From Methylophilaceae bacterium UBA7525 (GTDB lineage Bacteria; Pseudomonadota; Gammaproteobacteria; Burkholderiales; Methylophilaceae), in the NCBI GenBank assembly GCA_002479405.1, contig DLMX01000008.1, forward strand, positions 340 through 16,324: a DNA stretch of 15,985 nucleotides, in the 5' to 3' direction. The position numbers and the translations under genes are program-made. Positions 7,184 through 14,232 of this stretch are shown here, one piece after another. Numbering within the stretch: position 1 is the first letter of the stretch; each line of letters starts with the position of its first letter. The notes beneath the pieces are model-generated. The model did not search any database. It was not told the DNA's origin and saw nothing but the letters and a program-made list of their open reading frames with translations.

Positions 7184-8532
7184 ACATGAAACCCGCTTGT
7201 CTGGTAGTGGATGACGAAACGGACATCCGCGAACTGCTGGTCCTGACGCTGGAACGCATGGGCATCTCTACCGACAGCGCCGCCGATGTCGACGATGCGA
7301 AGTTTCTGCTGAGCCAGCGTCACTATGCACTTTGCCTCACCGACATGCGCTTGCCGGATGGTAACGGGCTGGATCTCGTCAAACATATCAACTGCAGTTA
7401 TCCGGACCTACCGGTGGCGGTCATCACCGCTTACGGTAGTGCCGACAACGCCGTTTCGGCACTGAAGGCCGGCGCCTTCGATTATCTGAGCAAGCCCATC
7501 TCACTCAACCAGCTGCGTCCACTGGTGCAGTCGGCGCTCAAGTTACCGACACCGCAGACGCCATCCATCACCAATCCGGCGATGATAGGAGAATCTTCCG
7601 CCATGGTGCAGGTCAGGAATCTGATCGACAAACTGGCAAGAAGCCAGGCACCGGTACACATTTGCGGCGAGCCAGGCAGCGGCAAGGAACTGGCGGCAAG
7701 ACTGATACACCGCAACAGTTCGCGGCAGGAAGGCCCTTTTATCAGCGTCAAATGCGGTGCGATAGCAGAAAACCTGATGGAAGGCGAGTTCTTTGGATAC
7801 AAAAAGGGTGCCACCGCTGGACTACAGGATGACAGACCTGGCCTGTTCGAGGCCGCCAACGGAGGTACGATTTATCTCGATGAGGTAACCGACCTGCCGC
7901 TTTCCATGCAGGTGAAGCTCCTGCGCGTCATCCAGGAAAAGAAGGTGCGTATGGTGGGCGATCAGCATGATGTCAGCGTCGATGTACGTATCATCAGCGC
8001 CACGCACAGAAACCTCGGTGTCATGATGGAAAACGGCCAATTCCGGCAAGATCTCTATTACCGCCTCAACGTCATCGGACTGAAAATTCCGGCACTGCGG
8101 GATCGCCCAGAGGATATTCCGTTACTCAGCAGCGCACTACTGGAAAAACTGGCCAGACGAACCAATCTGTCACCGCCATCTGTAAATTCGGAGGCTATGC
8201 GCTTGCTGAAAAAGCGCAGCTTCCCTGGCAATGTACGTGAGCTTGAAAACATACTCGAACGTGCGCTGGCCTTGTGTGACGGCAAAACAATCGGCATCGA
8301 TGACCTGTTACTGGACCAGGATGCCCCCGGTCCGCTGGCAACCTCGCTTGAAGTAGATCACGGCCTACCCTTGCCGGAGTTCCTCGAAAACATAGAAAAG
8401 ACCGCCATCCTCAACGCGCTGGAGAAGACGCGCAACAACAAGACCGAAGCAGCCAAGCTGCTGGGCGTCAGCTTCAGAACCCTGCGCTATCGCCTGTCAA
8501 AACTGGGACTGAGCAAGGATCAGGATGATTGA
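7180..8532 (+). CDS. pilR: Response regulator PilR, NtrC family, with a non-canonical GAFTGA loop
   Basis: This 450-residue protein has the PilR layout. The receiver domain spans about 5-120, with D11/D12, phospho-acceptor D55 and K105. The AAA+ domain spans about 135-370, with Walker A GEPGSGKE (163-170), Walker B IYLDE (D234, E235) and arginine-finger region FRQDLYYRLN. The Fis-type helix-turn-helix is at about 420-445 (NKTEAAKLLGVSFRTLRYRL). PilR normally activates sigma-54-dependent pilA transcription. The sigma-54 contact loop is normally GAFTGA; here residues 210-215 (7807-7824) read GATAGL. Flanking residues (EFFGYKK before, PGLFEAANGG after) and spacing are normal, so this is not a frameshift. 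Loss of both Phe and Thr should impair sigma-54 engagement, yet every other motif is intact. The start overlaps the pilS stop as ATGA and the end overlaps ampD by 8 bp. Confidence 0.92.
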   Translation: MNMKPACLVVDDETDIRELLVLTLERMGISTDSAADVDDAKFLLSQRHYALCLTDMRLPDGNGLDLVKHINCSYPDLPVAVITAYGSADNAVSALKAGAFDYLSKPISLNQLRPLVQSALKLPTPQTPSITNPAMIGESSAMVQVRNLIDKLARSQAPVHICGEPGSGKELAARLIHRNSSRQEGPFISVKCGAIAENLMEGEFFGYKKGATAGLQDDRPGLFEAANGGTIYLDEVTDLPLSMQVKLLRVIQEKKVRMVGDQHDVSVDVRIISATHRNLGVMMENGQFRQDLYYRLNVIGLKIPALRDRPEDIPLLSSALLEKLARRTNLSPPSVNSEAMRLLKKRSFPGNVRELENILERALALCDGKTIGIDDLLLDQDAPGPLATSLEVDHGLPLPEFLENIEKTAILNALEKTRNNKTEAAKLLGVSFRTLRYRLSKLGLSKDQDD

Positions 8533-9049
8533 CTCGCGCGGCATCTATCAGGGTGCACGTTTTATCGATTCGCCCAATCATGACGAACGACCGGACGTAC
8601 CGATTACACTGGCAGTCATCCATAACATCAGCCTGCCGCCCGGCGAATATTGCGGAAACGGTATCATCGAGCTATTCACCAATCGCCTGGATCCTAAGGC
8701 GCATCCCTATTTTGCCGAAATTCACCAGCTCAGGGTGTCCTCGCATTTCCTGATCCGCCGGAATGGCAGTCTGATCCAGTTCGTATCCTGTCTGCAGCGC
8801 GCCTGGCACGCCGGAAAATCAATTTGGCAAGGTCTCGAACGCTGTAACGATTTTTCTGTCGGAATTGAGCTGGAAGGCAGTGACCACGAAGCCTTTACCG
8901 AAGCACAATATGCGCAGCTCAACCAGCTGCTCGATGCACTGAAGGCGGCATACCCGATAGAGGCAGTGGTCGGTCACTCCGACATTGCCCCCGGCCGCAA
9001 AACCGACCCGGGGCCTTATTTTGACTGGTCAAGAATAAACAGTCGCTGA
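8525..9049 (+). CDS. ampD: 1,6-anhydro-N-acetylmuramyl-L-alanine amidase AmpD
   Basis: AmpD is a cytosolic zinc amidase that splits anhydro-MurNAc from the stem peptide during peptidoglycan recycling. By removing the AmpR inducer it also keeps ampC beta-lactamase low in species that carry that system. The protein has 174 residues, close to the family length (about 185), with no signal peptide, as expected for AmpD rather than the exported AmiD. The zinc ligands by alignment with Citrobacter AmpD (H34, H154, D164) are H33, H151 and D161. The catalytic positions E116 and K162 correspond to E115 (VGIELEG) and K159 (GRKTDPGPYFDW). The gene overlaps the end of pilR by 8 bp, with AAGGATCAGG before the ATG. 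The PilSR-AmpD order is common in betaproteobacteria, so co-expression probably reflects lineage rather than a shared pathway. Confidence 0.95.
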   Translation: MIDSRGIYQGARFIDSPNHDERPDVPITLAVIHNISLPPGEYCGNGIIELFTNRLDPKAHPYFAEIHQLRVSSHFLIRRNGSLIQFVSCLQRAWHAGKSIWQGLERCNDFSVGIELEGSDHEAFTEAQYAQLNQLLDALKAAYPIEAVVGHSDIAPGRKTDPGPYFDWSRINSR

Positions 9050-9062
9050 ACAGCTTATGGTT

Positions 9063-9085
9063 TAGGGCGTGTTCACACAAATTTC
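9063..9085 (+). repeat. Left terminal inverted repeat of the MITE-like element
   Basis: The 23 bases beginning TAGGGCGTGTTCACAC are matched without mismatch by the reverse complement of 9309-9331. Beyond base 9085 the two ends diverge. Confidence 0.9.
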
Positions 9086-9093
9086 GCGTGTGC

Positions 9094-9193
9094 GCCGGGG
9101 CGGTTTGGGATGCCATCCGCGGCGCAGGACGCGCAGTTGTGCCGCCCTCAACAAGCGGCCTGCAACAAAGGAGGGCGCCCAAACCGCCCCGGC
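9094..9193. repeat. Internal hairpin 1 of the element (16-bp perfect arms)
   Basis: GCCGGGGCGGTTTGGG (9094-9109) is the exact reverse complement of CCCAAACCGCCCCGGC (9178-9193). The 68-base loop is itself GC-rich and holds shorter inverted stretches (for example GCCG/CGGC). This is a strong GC-rich stem that could also act as an RNA structure downstream of ampD. Confidence 0.85.
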
Positions 9194-9200
9194 TTGAAAG

Positions 9201-9300
9201 GTTGCTACAAGAACGTGCGTCTGCTGCGTTGCTCGGTTCGCCAATGGAATAACCATTGGCTTCTCCACGCGCCTTGCATCCATCGCGTTCTTGCAGCAAC
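9201..9300. repeat. Internal hairpin 2 of the element (15-bp arms plus a perfect apical stem)
   Basis: GTTGCTACAAGAACG (9201-9215) pairs with CGTTCTTGCAGCAAC (9286-9300) with one mismatch. At the centre GCCAATGG (9240-9247) and CCATTGGC (9253-9260) form a perfect 8-bp stem around the loop AATAA. The sequence between the outer and inner stems is only partly complementary. Confidence 0.85.
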
Positions 9301-9308
9301 GCAGTCTT

Positions 9309-9331
9309 GAAATTTGTGTGAACACGCCCTA
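9309..9331 (-). repeat. Right terminal inverted repeat of the MITE-like element
   Basis: The reverse complement of these 23 bases equals 9063-9085. It ends in CGCCCTA, 69 bp upstream of the adaptor start codon chosen here. Confidence 0.9.
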
Positions 9332-9341
9332 GTCAGATTAT

Positions 9342-9361
9342 GGTAAAAACAGGTAAAAACA
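9342..9361 (+). repeat. Two tandem copies of a 10-bp sequence upstream of the efflux adaptor gene
   Basis: GGTAAAAACA occurs twice in direct succession (9342-9351 and 9352-9361) and is followed by AAAAC. It lies 38 bp before the adaptor ATG. It could be a regulator site or replication slippage in an A-rich leader; nothing distinguishes these. Confidence 0.5.
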
Positions 9362-9399
9362 AAAACGCAAGAATCACGGAAGCAAGAGAGTCACACATC

Positions 9400-10500
9400 A
9401 TGTCCAGAACACACTGCCGGCAATTCCTGATCATCGCCTGTGTCGGCATGTCATTGCTTGCCTGCGGTAAAAATGATGCGCCGCAGCAGAAAAGATCCTC
9501 GGCCACACTGGTGAGCGTCGCCACTGCGGAGAGCCTGATGCTGGAAGTCCGCGAGGAAACCGTCGGGAGCCTGGAAGGCTTGATCGACCCGACCGTATCG
9601 GCCGAAGTCGCCGGGCGCGTTCTCGAAGTGAAGGCACGCCCCGGGCAGCGCGTGAAGAAGGGCGATGTCTTGGTCATACTCGACCCGACCGACCTCGCCC
9701 TGCAACGCCGCGAGGCACAGGCAGAGGTCGGGCGGATTGAGGCCCTGCTGGCGAATCAGGAGCGCATACTGGAACGCAACCAGGCTCTGGTCGAGAGAAA
9801 CTTCATCTCGAAGAACGCGCTCGATGAAATCCATACGCAAAAATCAGCGTTCAAGAAGGAACTGGAAGCGGCTCGCGCCAGACTGGCCAGCATTGAACAT
9901 ACGGGCAGCAAAACCCAGGCTGTAGCGCCGGTCGATGGCATCATTGAAGTACAGATCGTCTCACCCGGGGATTTTGTCAGTATCGGCTCCCCGATGATGC
10001 AGATCATCAGCAACCAGCGATTGCGCGCGCACCTGCCCTATCCCGAGCGTGTCGCCTCCAGAATCAAACCGGGGCTCAAGGTGCGACTGACCACCCCGAC
10101 CTCGCCGGAGGAAGTCATCTCGGAAGTCCGTGAAATGAAACCCGTGATCGGCACCAGCAACCGTGCAATCGATGTACTGGCCGATGTCACCGGTCAGGAG
10201 GACTGGCAGGCAGGCGCCAGCGTCAATGCCGTGGTGGTCATCGGTGAAACCGAAGCTGTGGTCGTCCCGGAACAGAGTGTAGTATTACGACCGGCAGGCA
10301 ACGTGGTCTATGTCATCCGCGATAACAGGGCCGAACAACGAATAGTCAAAACCGGTTTGCGGCAGGAGGGCAAGGTCGAGATCATTGAAGGCGTGACGGC
10401 TGGCGAAACAGTTGCGGTCGATGGCGCCTCCTTCCTGACCGACCAGGCGGAAGTGACCATACGGAGCGCCGTGTCAGGCCAGGAACAAGCCGCATCATGA
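9400..10500 (+). CDS. RND efflux periplasmic adaptor lipoprotein (membrane fusion protein, HlyD/AcrA family)
   Basis: This adaptor should link the inner-membrane RND pump to an outer-membrane channel. The frame is open from 9340, but ATG 9400 is chosen: it follows AAGAGAG by about 9 bases and gives a lipoprotein signal, MSRTHCRQFL...LLAC, with lipidated C22. The mature part begins CGKNDAPQQ. The total is 366 residues. The first lipoyl half is at about 66-95 (AGRVLEVKARPGQRVKKGD). A coiled-coil hairpin spans about 98-170. The second lipoyl half is at about 175-202 (VAPVDGIIEVQIVSPGDFVSIG), then come the beta-barrel and membrane-proximal domains. R126, L130 and S137 form the RxxxLxxxxxxS tip motif known for adaptors that dock TolC-type channels. 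Its stop overlaps the pump start as ATGA. No regulator gene adjoins; the substrate is unknown. Confidence 0.93.
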   Translation: MSRTHCRQFLIIACVGMSLLACGKNDAPQQKRSSATLVSVATAESLMLEVREETVGSLEGLIDPTVSAEVAGRVLEVKARPGQRVKKGDVLVILDPTDLALQRREAQAEVGRIEALLANQERILERNQALVERNFISKNALDEIHTQKSAFKKELEAARARLASIEHTGSKTQAVAPVDGIIEVQIVSPGDFVSIGSPMMQIISNQRLRAHLPYPERVASRIKPGLKVRLTTPTSPEEVISEVREMKPVIGTSNRAIDVLADVTGQEDWQAGASVNAVVVIGETEAVVVPEQSVVLRPAGNVVYVIRDNRAEQRIVKTGLRQEGKVEIIEGVTAGETVAVDGASFLTDQAEVTIRSAVSGQEQAAS

Positions 10501-13500
10501 TTCTCCCCGAGATATCCATCAAACGCCACGTGCTGGCGTGGATGCTGTCCGGCCTTCTGGTATTGCTGGGGCTGATAAGTTACCAGCGAATCGGCGTCGA
10601 TCGCTTTCCGTTCATCGAATTTCCCGTACTATCGATCACCACCAATCTGGTGGGGGCCAATCCGGACATCATTGATGCCAGCATCACCAGCGTCATCGAA
10701 ACGGCGGTCAATACCACACCGGGTATCGAGCATATCGCCTCATCGTCCTCGCCCGGCGTCTCGGTCGTCACCATTACGTTCGCCCTCGACAAGGACATCA
10801 ATGTTGCCTACAACGAGGTGCAATCCAATGTCAGCCGGATTTTGAGGCGACTGCCGGATGACGCAGAACCACCAATCATTCGCAAAGTGGAAACCAATGC
10901 CTCACCCATCATGTGGCTGGGCCTGACCGGCGATCGCACGCCTCAACAGCTCAATCTTTACGGCCTGAATGTCGTCAAGAAAAAGCTGGAAACGATCAAG
11001 GGCGTCGGCGAAGTCCGCCTCGGCGGCCGCCTCGACCGCCGTATTCGCATCAACGTCATACCCGAGCGCATGGCAGCCTACAATATTGTGGCAAATGATC
11101 TCATCAACGCTTTCAACAACGAGCATGTGCAGTTACCGGGCGGTTTCCTGGTCGGCGAAAAAGCAGAACAGCTGCTGAAACTCGACCTCGAGTTTCACAA
11201 TCTGCGTGATCTGGAAGAAATGATCGTCACCTATCGCGACGGCTCTCCGATCAAGCTCAAGGATATTGCTGAACTGGAGGACGGACTGGAGGATCAACGG
11301 CAGGTCGCCCACTTTAACGGCCAGCCGACCGTCGGCATCGGCATCATCAAGGTATCCAACGCCAATACAGTGGAGATTATCGATGAAGTCAAAAGACGCG
11401 TCGACGAGGAAATCCGCCCCAACCTGCCGCCGGGCATGTTCATCGACATCTCGACTGACGACTCCATTTTTATCAAGGAAATCGTCAAATCCCTACAGGA
11501 ACACCTGATCGAAGGCACCCTGCTGGCCGCTCTCATTGTCTGGATATTCCTGCGTTCGCTACGCTCCACACTGATCATTGCGACCGCGATCCCGGTCTCC
11601 CTGCTCGGTGCGGTCGCCGTCATGTACTTCTCCGGCTTCACCTTCAATACCATGACGCTGCTCGCGCTCCTGCTATTAATCGGCGTCGTCGTGGATGACG
11701 CTATCGTGGTGCTGGAGAATATCTTCCGCCATCGGGAGATGCCAGGCGCCACCGCCATGTCTGCAGCTATTGGCGGTAGCCGCGAGGTGGCCTTTGCCGT
11801 GGTAGCCGCCACGTTGTCGCTGGTCTGTATCTTCGCACCAGTGATTTTCATGGATGGCATCATCGGCCAGTTCTTTGAATCCTTTGCCGTCGTCGTCACC
11901 TTTGGCGTGCTGGTGTCGCTATTTGTCTCGCTGACGCTCACGCCCATGCTCTGTTCGCGCTATCTCAGGGTAGAAACTCAGCATGGAAAACTCTACAAGC
12001 TGCTGGATCGCTTCTTCCGTCGTATGGATGCCTTTTATGCCAAAAGCCTGGGCTGGGCTCTGCTGCACCGCTGGAAAGTGGTTTTCGTGACGACGCTCAT
12101 CGTATTATCCAGCGGCTTTCTGTTCGCGCAAGTCAGCAAGGAATTCGTGCCGGAAGCCGATGAAGGCCGGTTCCGCATTTCCTTCAAAACCCCTCTCGGT
12201 TCCAGCCTGGAATACACCGAAACCCGGCTCAACATGATCGAGGATATCCTCGCCGGCTACCCTGACCAGATTGCCAGCTATTTCACGACCATCGGTTTCG
12301 GCGCGCAGGGCCAGGTCAATACCGGCAATGCGAATATACGTATGAAAGAACGCGGCGAACGCAGCATGAGCCAGCAGGAACTGATGAACAAACTTCGGGA
12401 GCAGTTAGAGCAGATTCCCGGGGTGCGCGCTTTCCCCGCACCTATCGCCATCGTCGGCGGTCAGCGTTCGGAAAAATTGCAGTTCAACCTGTCCGGCGAA
12501 AACCTTGAACAGGTAGGCACAATTGCCAAGACCATGCAAAGACGACTTTCGGAGATGCCCGGCATGGGCAGGGTCGACGTTGATATCGAACTCGACCTGC
12601 CGCAACTGGTCATGACAGTCGATCGTGTACGCGCTGCCAGCCTCGGCATCACGGCACGTGATATCGCTACGGCCATCAGCCTCTACAGCGGCGGCATCGA
12701 TGTCGCCAGCTTCAACGATGAGCCGGGCGACGGCCAACGCTACAATATCCGCATCAAGGCCAGAGAAGGCAGCCTGATGCAGCCGGAGGACCTGAAAAAG
12801 ATCTTTCTGCGTAGCGGCGATGGCGGTCTGGTGCGACTGGATTCCGTAGTCACCTTCAAACAATCGCTGGGAGCAGCCGTCATCGGCCGCTTCGACCTGC
12901 AATACGCTGCGACACTCTATGCCAGCCCCAGCATTCCGCTGGATAAGGCTGTCGCCAATGTCAATCAACTGGCAAGCGAAATCCTGCCGCCCGGCTACAC
13001 CATCCGCCTGATCGGGGAGGCAGAAGAAATGGCGAAGACAGTCAGAAACATGGTCTTCGTCTTCGCTCTGGCGCTTGTCCTGCTGTACATGGTGCTGGCT
13101 AGCCAGTTCAACTCTTTCCTGCAGCCGCTGATCGTCATGGTCGCGCAGCCGCTGGCTGTCATCGGCGGCGTGCTGGCCTTGCTGCTGACCGGCAACTCGC
13201 TCAACATCTTCTCCATGATCGGCATGGTGCTGCTGATCGGCCTGGTGGCGAAGAACTCCATCCTGCTGGTCGACCTGACCAACCAGCTGCGAGAGAAAGG
13301 CACGGAGATCGACGACGCGTTGCGCCAGGCCTGCCCGATTCGTCTGCGCCCGGTGCTGATGACTTCGCTCACCGTGATTCTGGCACTGCTGCCGGCCGCG
13401 CTGGGCCTCGGTGCCGGGGCCGAGACCAATGGTCCGCTGGCAGTCGCCGTCATCGGCGGCATGATCTCATCCACGCTGCTGACGCTGATCGTGGTGCCTG

Positions 13501-13565
13501 CAGTGTATTCGCTGGCAACCCATGGTCAGCAGCGTTTCGAAAACAGAACACCATCCGGAACCTGA
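10497..13565 (+). CDS. RND multidrug efflux pump permease, HAE1 (AcrB-like) family
   Basis: This inner-membrane, proton-driven pump takes amphipathic compounds from the periplasm or outer leaflet. The protein has 1022 residues (HAE1 members are about 1020-1050). It has the twofold layout: membrane segment 1 at about 12-30, porter domain to about 330, a membrane bundle at about 335-545, a second porter half, and a final bundle at about 845-1010. The proton-relay residues are present: D400 and D401 in GVVVDDAIVVLEN (segment 4) and K919 in GLVAKNSILLVDL (segment 10). This makes it a drug-type rather than a CusA-type metal pump, since the metal-pump segment 4 signature is absent. It is translationally coupled to the adaptor (4-bp overlap). 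No outer-membrane channel gene follows, so a TolC-like partner must be encoded elsewhere. Substrates cannot be read from the sequence. Confidence 0.95.
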   Translation: MILPEISIKRHVLAWMLSGLLVLLGLISYQRIGVDRFPFIEFPVLSITTNLVGANPDIIDASITSVIETAVNTTPGIEHIASSSSPGVSVVTITFALDKDINVAYNEVQSNVSRILRRLPDDAEPPIIRKVETNASPIMWLGLTGDRTPQQLNLYGLNVVKKKLETIKGVGEVRLGGRLDRRIRINVIPERMAAYNIVANDLINAFNNEHVQLPGGFLVGEKAEQLLKLDLEFHNLRDLEEMIVTYRDGSPIKLKDIAELEDGLEDQRQVAHFNGQPTVGIGIIKVSNANTVEIIDEVKRRVDEEIRPNLPPGMFIDISTDDSIFIKEIVKSLQEHLIEGTLLAALIVWIFLRSLRSTLIIATAIPVSLLGAVAVMYFSGFTFNTMTLLALLLLIGVVVDDAIVVLENIFRHREMPGATAMSAAIGGSREVAFAVVAATLSLVCIFAPVIFMDGIIGQFFESFAVVVTFGVLVSLFVSLTLTPMLCSRYLRVETQHGKLYKLLDRFFRRMDAFYAKSLGWALLHRWKVVFVTTLIVLSSGFLFAQVSKEFVPEADEGRFRISFKTPLGSSLEYTETRLNMIEDILAGYPDQIASYFTTIGFGAQGQVNTGNANIRMKERGERSMSQQELMNKLREQLEQIPGVRAFPAPIAIVGGQRSEKLQFNLSGENLEQVGTIAKTMQRRLSEMPGMGRVDVDIELDLPQLVMTVDRVRAASLGITARDIATAISLYSGGIDVASFNDEPGDGQRYNIRIKAREGSLMQPEDLKKIFLRSGDGGLVRLDSVVTFKQSLGAAVIGRFDLQYAATLYASPSIPLDKAVANVNQLASEILPPGYTIRLIGEAEEMAKTVRNMVFVFALALVLLYMVLASQFNSFLQPLIVMVAQPLAVIGGVLALLLTGNSLNIFSMIGMVLLIGLVAKNSILLVDLTNQLREKGTEIDDALRQACPIRLRPVLMTSLTVILALLPAALGLGAGAETNGPLAVAVIGGMISSTLLTLIVVPAVYSLATHGQQRFENRTPSGT

Positions 13566-13567
13566 CA

Positions 13568-13586
13568 AACGGGGGAATTTCCCGTT
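13568..13586 (+). other. Short hairpin just after the RND pump gene
   Basis: AACGGG (13568-13573) pairs with CCCGTT (13581-13586) around a 7-base loop, 3 bases after the pump stop codon. No T-tract follows, so it is more likely a weak RNA structure than a terminator. The next gene starts 30 bp downstream and may be read through. Confidence 0.3.
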
Positions 13587-13616
13587 ACCGCTGGATAAAC
13601 CACCAAGGGGAATTGA

Positions 13617-14204
13617 ATGAATAACCGAGTGCAGCAGTTACTGGAGCAGATTACAGCGCTGGAGGATGAATTGCGCACTGCGCTCAGTGAACAGCCGTCC
13701 AGCATCTATTTCCAGATCAAGGGCAAACGCGTCGAGTTCGAAAGATCTGTGCGTGAAGCCCACAGCAGGATGAAAACCAACTTCTTCCGCTGGCTGGTCA
13801 CCTACCGCCCGCTCAACCTGATTACCGGCCCTATCATCTACAGCATGATCGTTCCGCTGGTGATCGCCGACATTTTCATCAGCTTCTACCAGTTCACCTG
13901 TTTCCCCATCTACGGCATCAAGCGAGTGCGACGCAGCGACTACATCATCTTTGACCGGCAACAACTGAACTACCTGAATTTCATCGAGAAATTCCACTGC
14001 ACCTACTGTGCCTACGGCAGCGGCATGATTGCCTACATCAGCGAAATCGTGGCGCGCACCGAACAGTATTTCTGCCCGATCAAACATGCGAGAAAAGTAC
14101 TGGGCACCCACGCACGCTATGCGCGCTTTCTGGATTTTGGCGAGGCAGAGGATTATGAAGCAAAACTGGAGGAATTTCGCCGGCAATTAGCGCAGGAAAA
14201 ATAA
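13617..14204 (+). CDS. Conserved-looking membrane-associated protein of unknown function with a Cys/His cluster
   Basis: I do not know a named function for this 195-residue protein, though I believe similar uncharacterised proteins occur in other proteobacteria. Residues 1-60 are charged and helical, with possible coiled coil (LLEQITALEDELRTALSEQ). Residues 68-98 form a hydrophobic stretch, probably one or two membrane passes (LITGPIIYSMIVPLVIADIF). The region after it carries C128 and C131 (FHCTYCAY), then C153 and H157 (EQYFCPIKHARK). This CxxC...CxxxH pattern could bind zinc or another metal. Residues 175-193 are again helical and charged. The ribosome site is strong (AAGGGGA, 5 bases before the ATG), which supports translation. 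It follows the RND pump by 51 bp on the same strand and may be transcribed with it, but a role in efflux is not shown. Confidence 0.8.
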   Translation: MNNRVQQLLEQITALEDELRTALSEQPSSIYFQIKGKRVEFERSVREAHSRMKTNFFRWLVTYRPLNLITGPIIYSMIVPLVIADIFISFYQFTCFPIYGIKRVRRSDYIIFDRQQLNYLNFIEKFHCTYCAYGSGMIAYISEIVARTEQYFCPIKHARKVLGTHARYARFLDFGEAEDYEAKLEEFRRQLAQEK

Positions 14205-14209
14205 TGGGG

Positions 14210-14229
14210 GTAAAGCACGACTACTTTAC
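14210..14229. terminator. Weak candidate hairpin between convergent genes
   Basis: GTAAAG (14210-14215) and CTTTAC (14224-14229) form a 6-bp stem with an 8-base loop in the 28-bp gap between the two convergent genes. No long T-tract is present on either strand. It is the only structure available to end either transcript here. Confidence 0.25.
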
Positions 14230-14232
14230 AAA

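Larger units (their letters stand above)
9063..9331. mobile_element. MITE-like non-autonomous element with 23-bp terminal inverted repeats and TA flanks
   Basis: The interval between ampD and the efflux adaptor gene holds a compact 265-269 bp unit. Its ends are perfect inverted repeats (GGGCGTGTTCACACAAATTT at the left, its reverse complement at the right), bounded on both sides by TA. Inside are two separate hairpin-forming halves, 9094-9193 and 9201-9300. No credible coding sequence is present: short open frames cross the inverted repeats and resemble no protein I know. The TA could be a 2-bp target duplication of an IS630/Tc1-mariner type transposase, or part of the repeat, because TA is its own complement. 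This fits a miniature inverted-repeat element moved in trans; the parent transposase is not in the window. Only one copy is visible, so mobility is inferred. Confidence 0.75.

Noticed and set aside
9062..9325. Short open frames (66 to 126 codons) on both strands of the MITE-like element
   Set aside because: They run through the terminal repeats and hairpin arms, overlap one another on both strands and look like no transposase or other protein.
9340..9399. N-terminal extension of the efflux adaptor by 20 residues
   Set aside because: It would place a polar Lys-rich stretch ahead of a clean lipoprotein signal and would begin within the A-rich leader and tandem 10-mers; ATG 9400 has a ribosome site and a LLAC lipobox.
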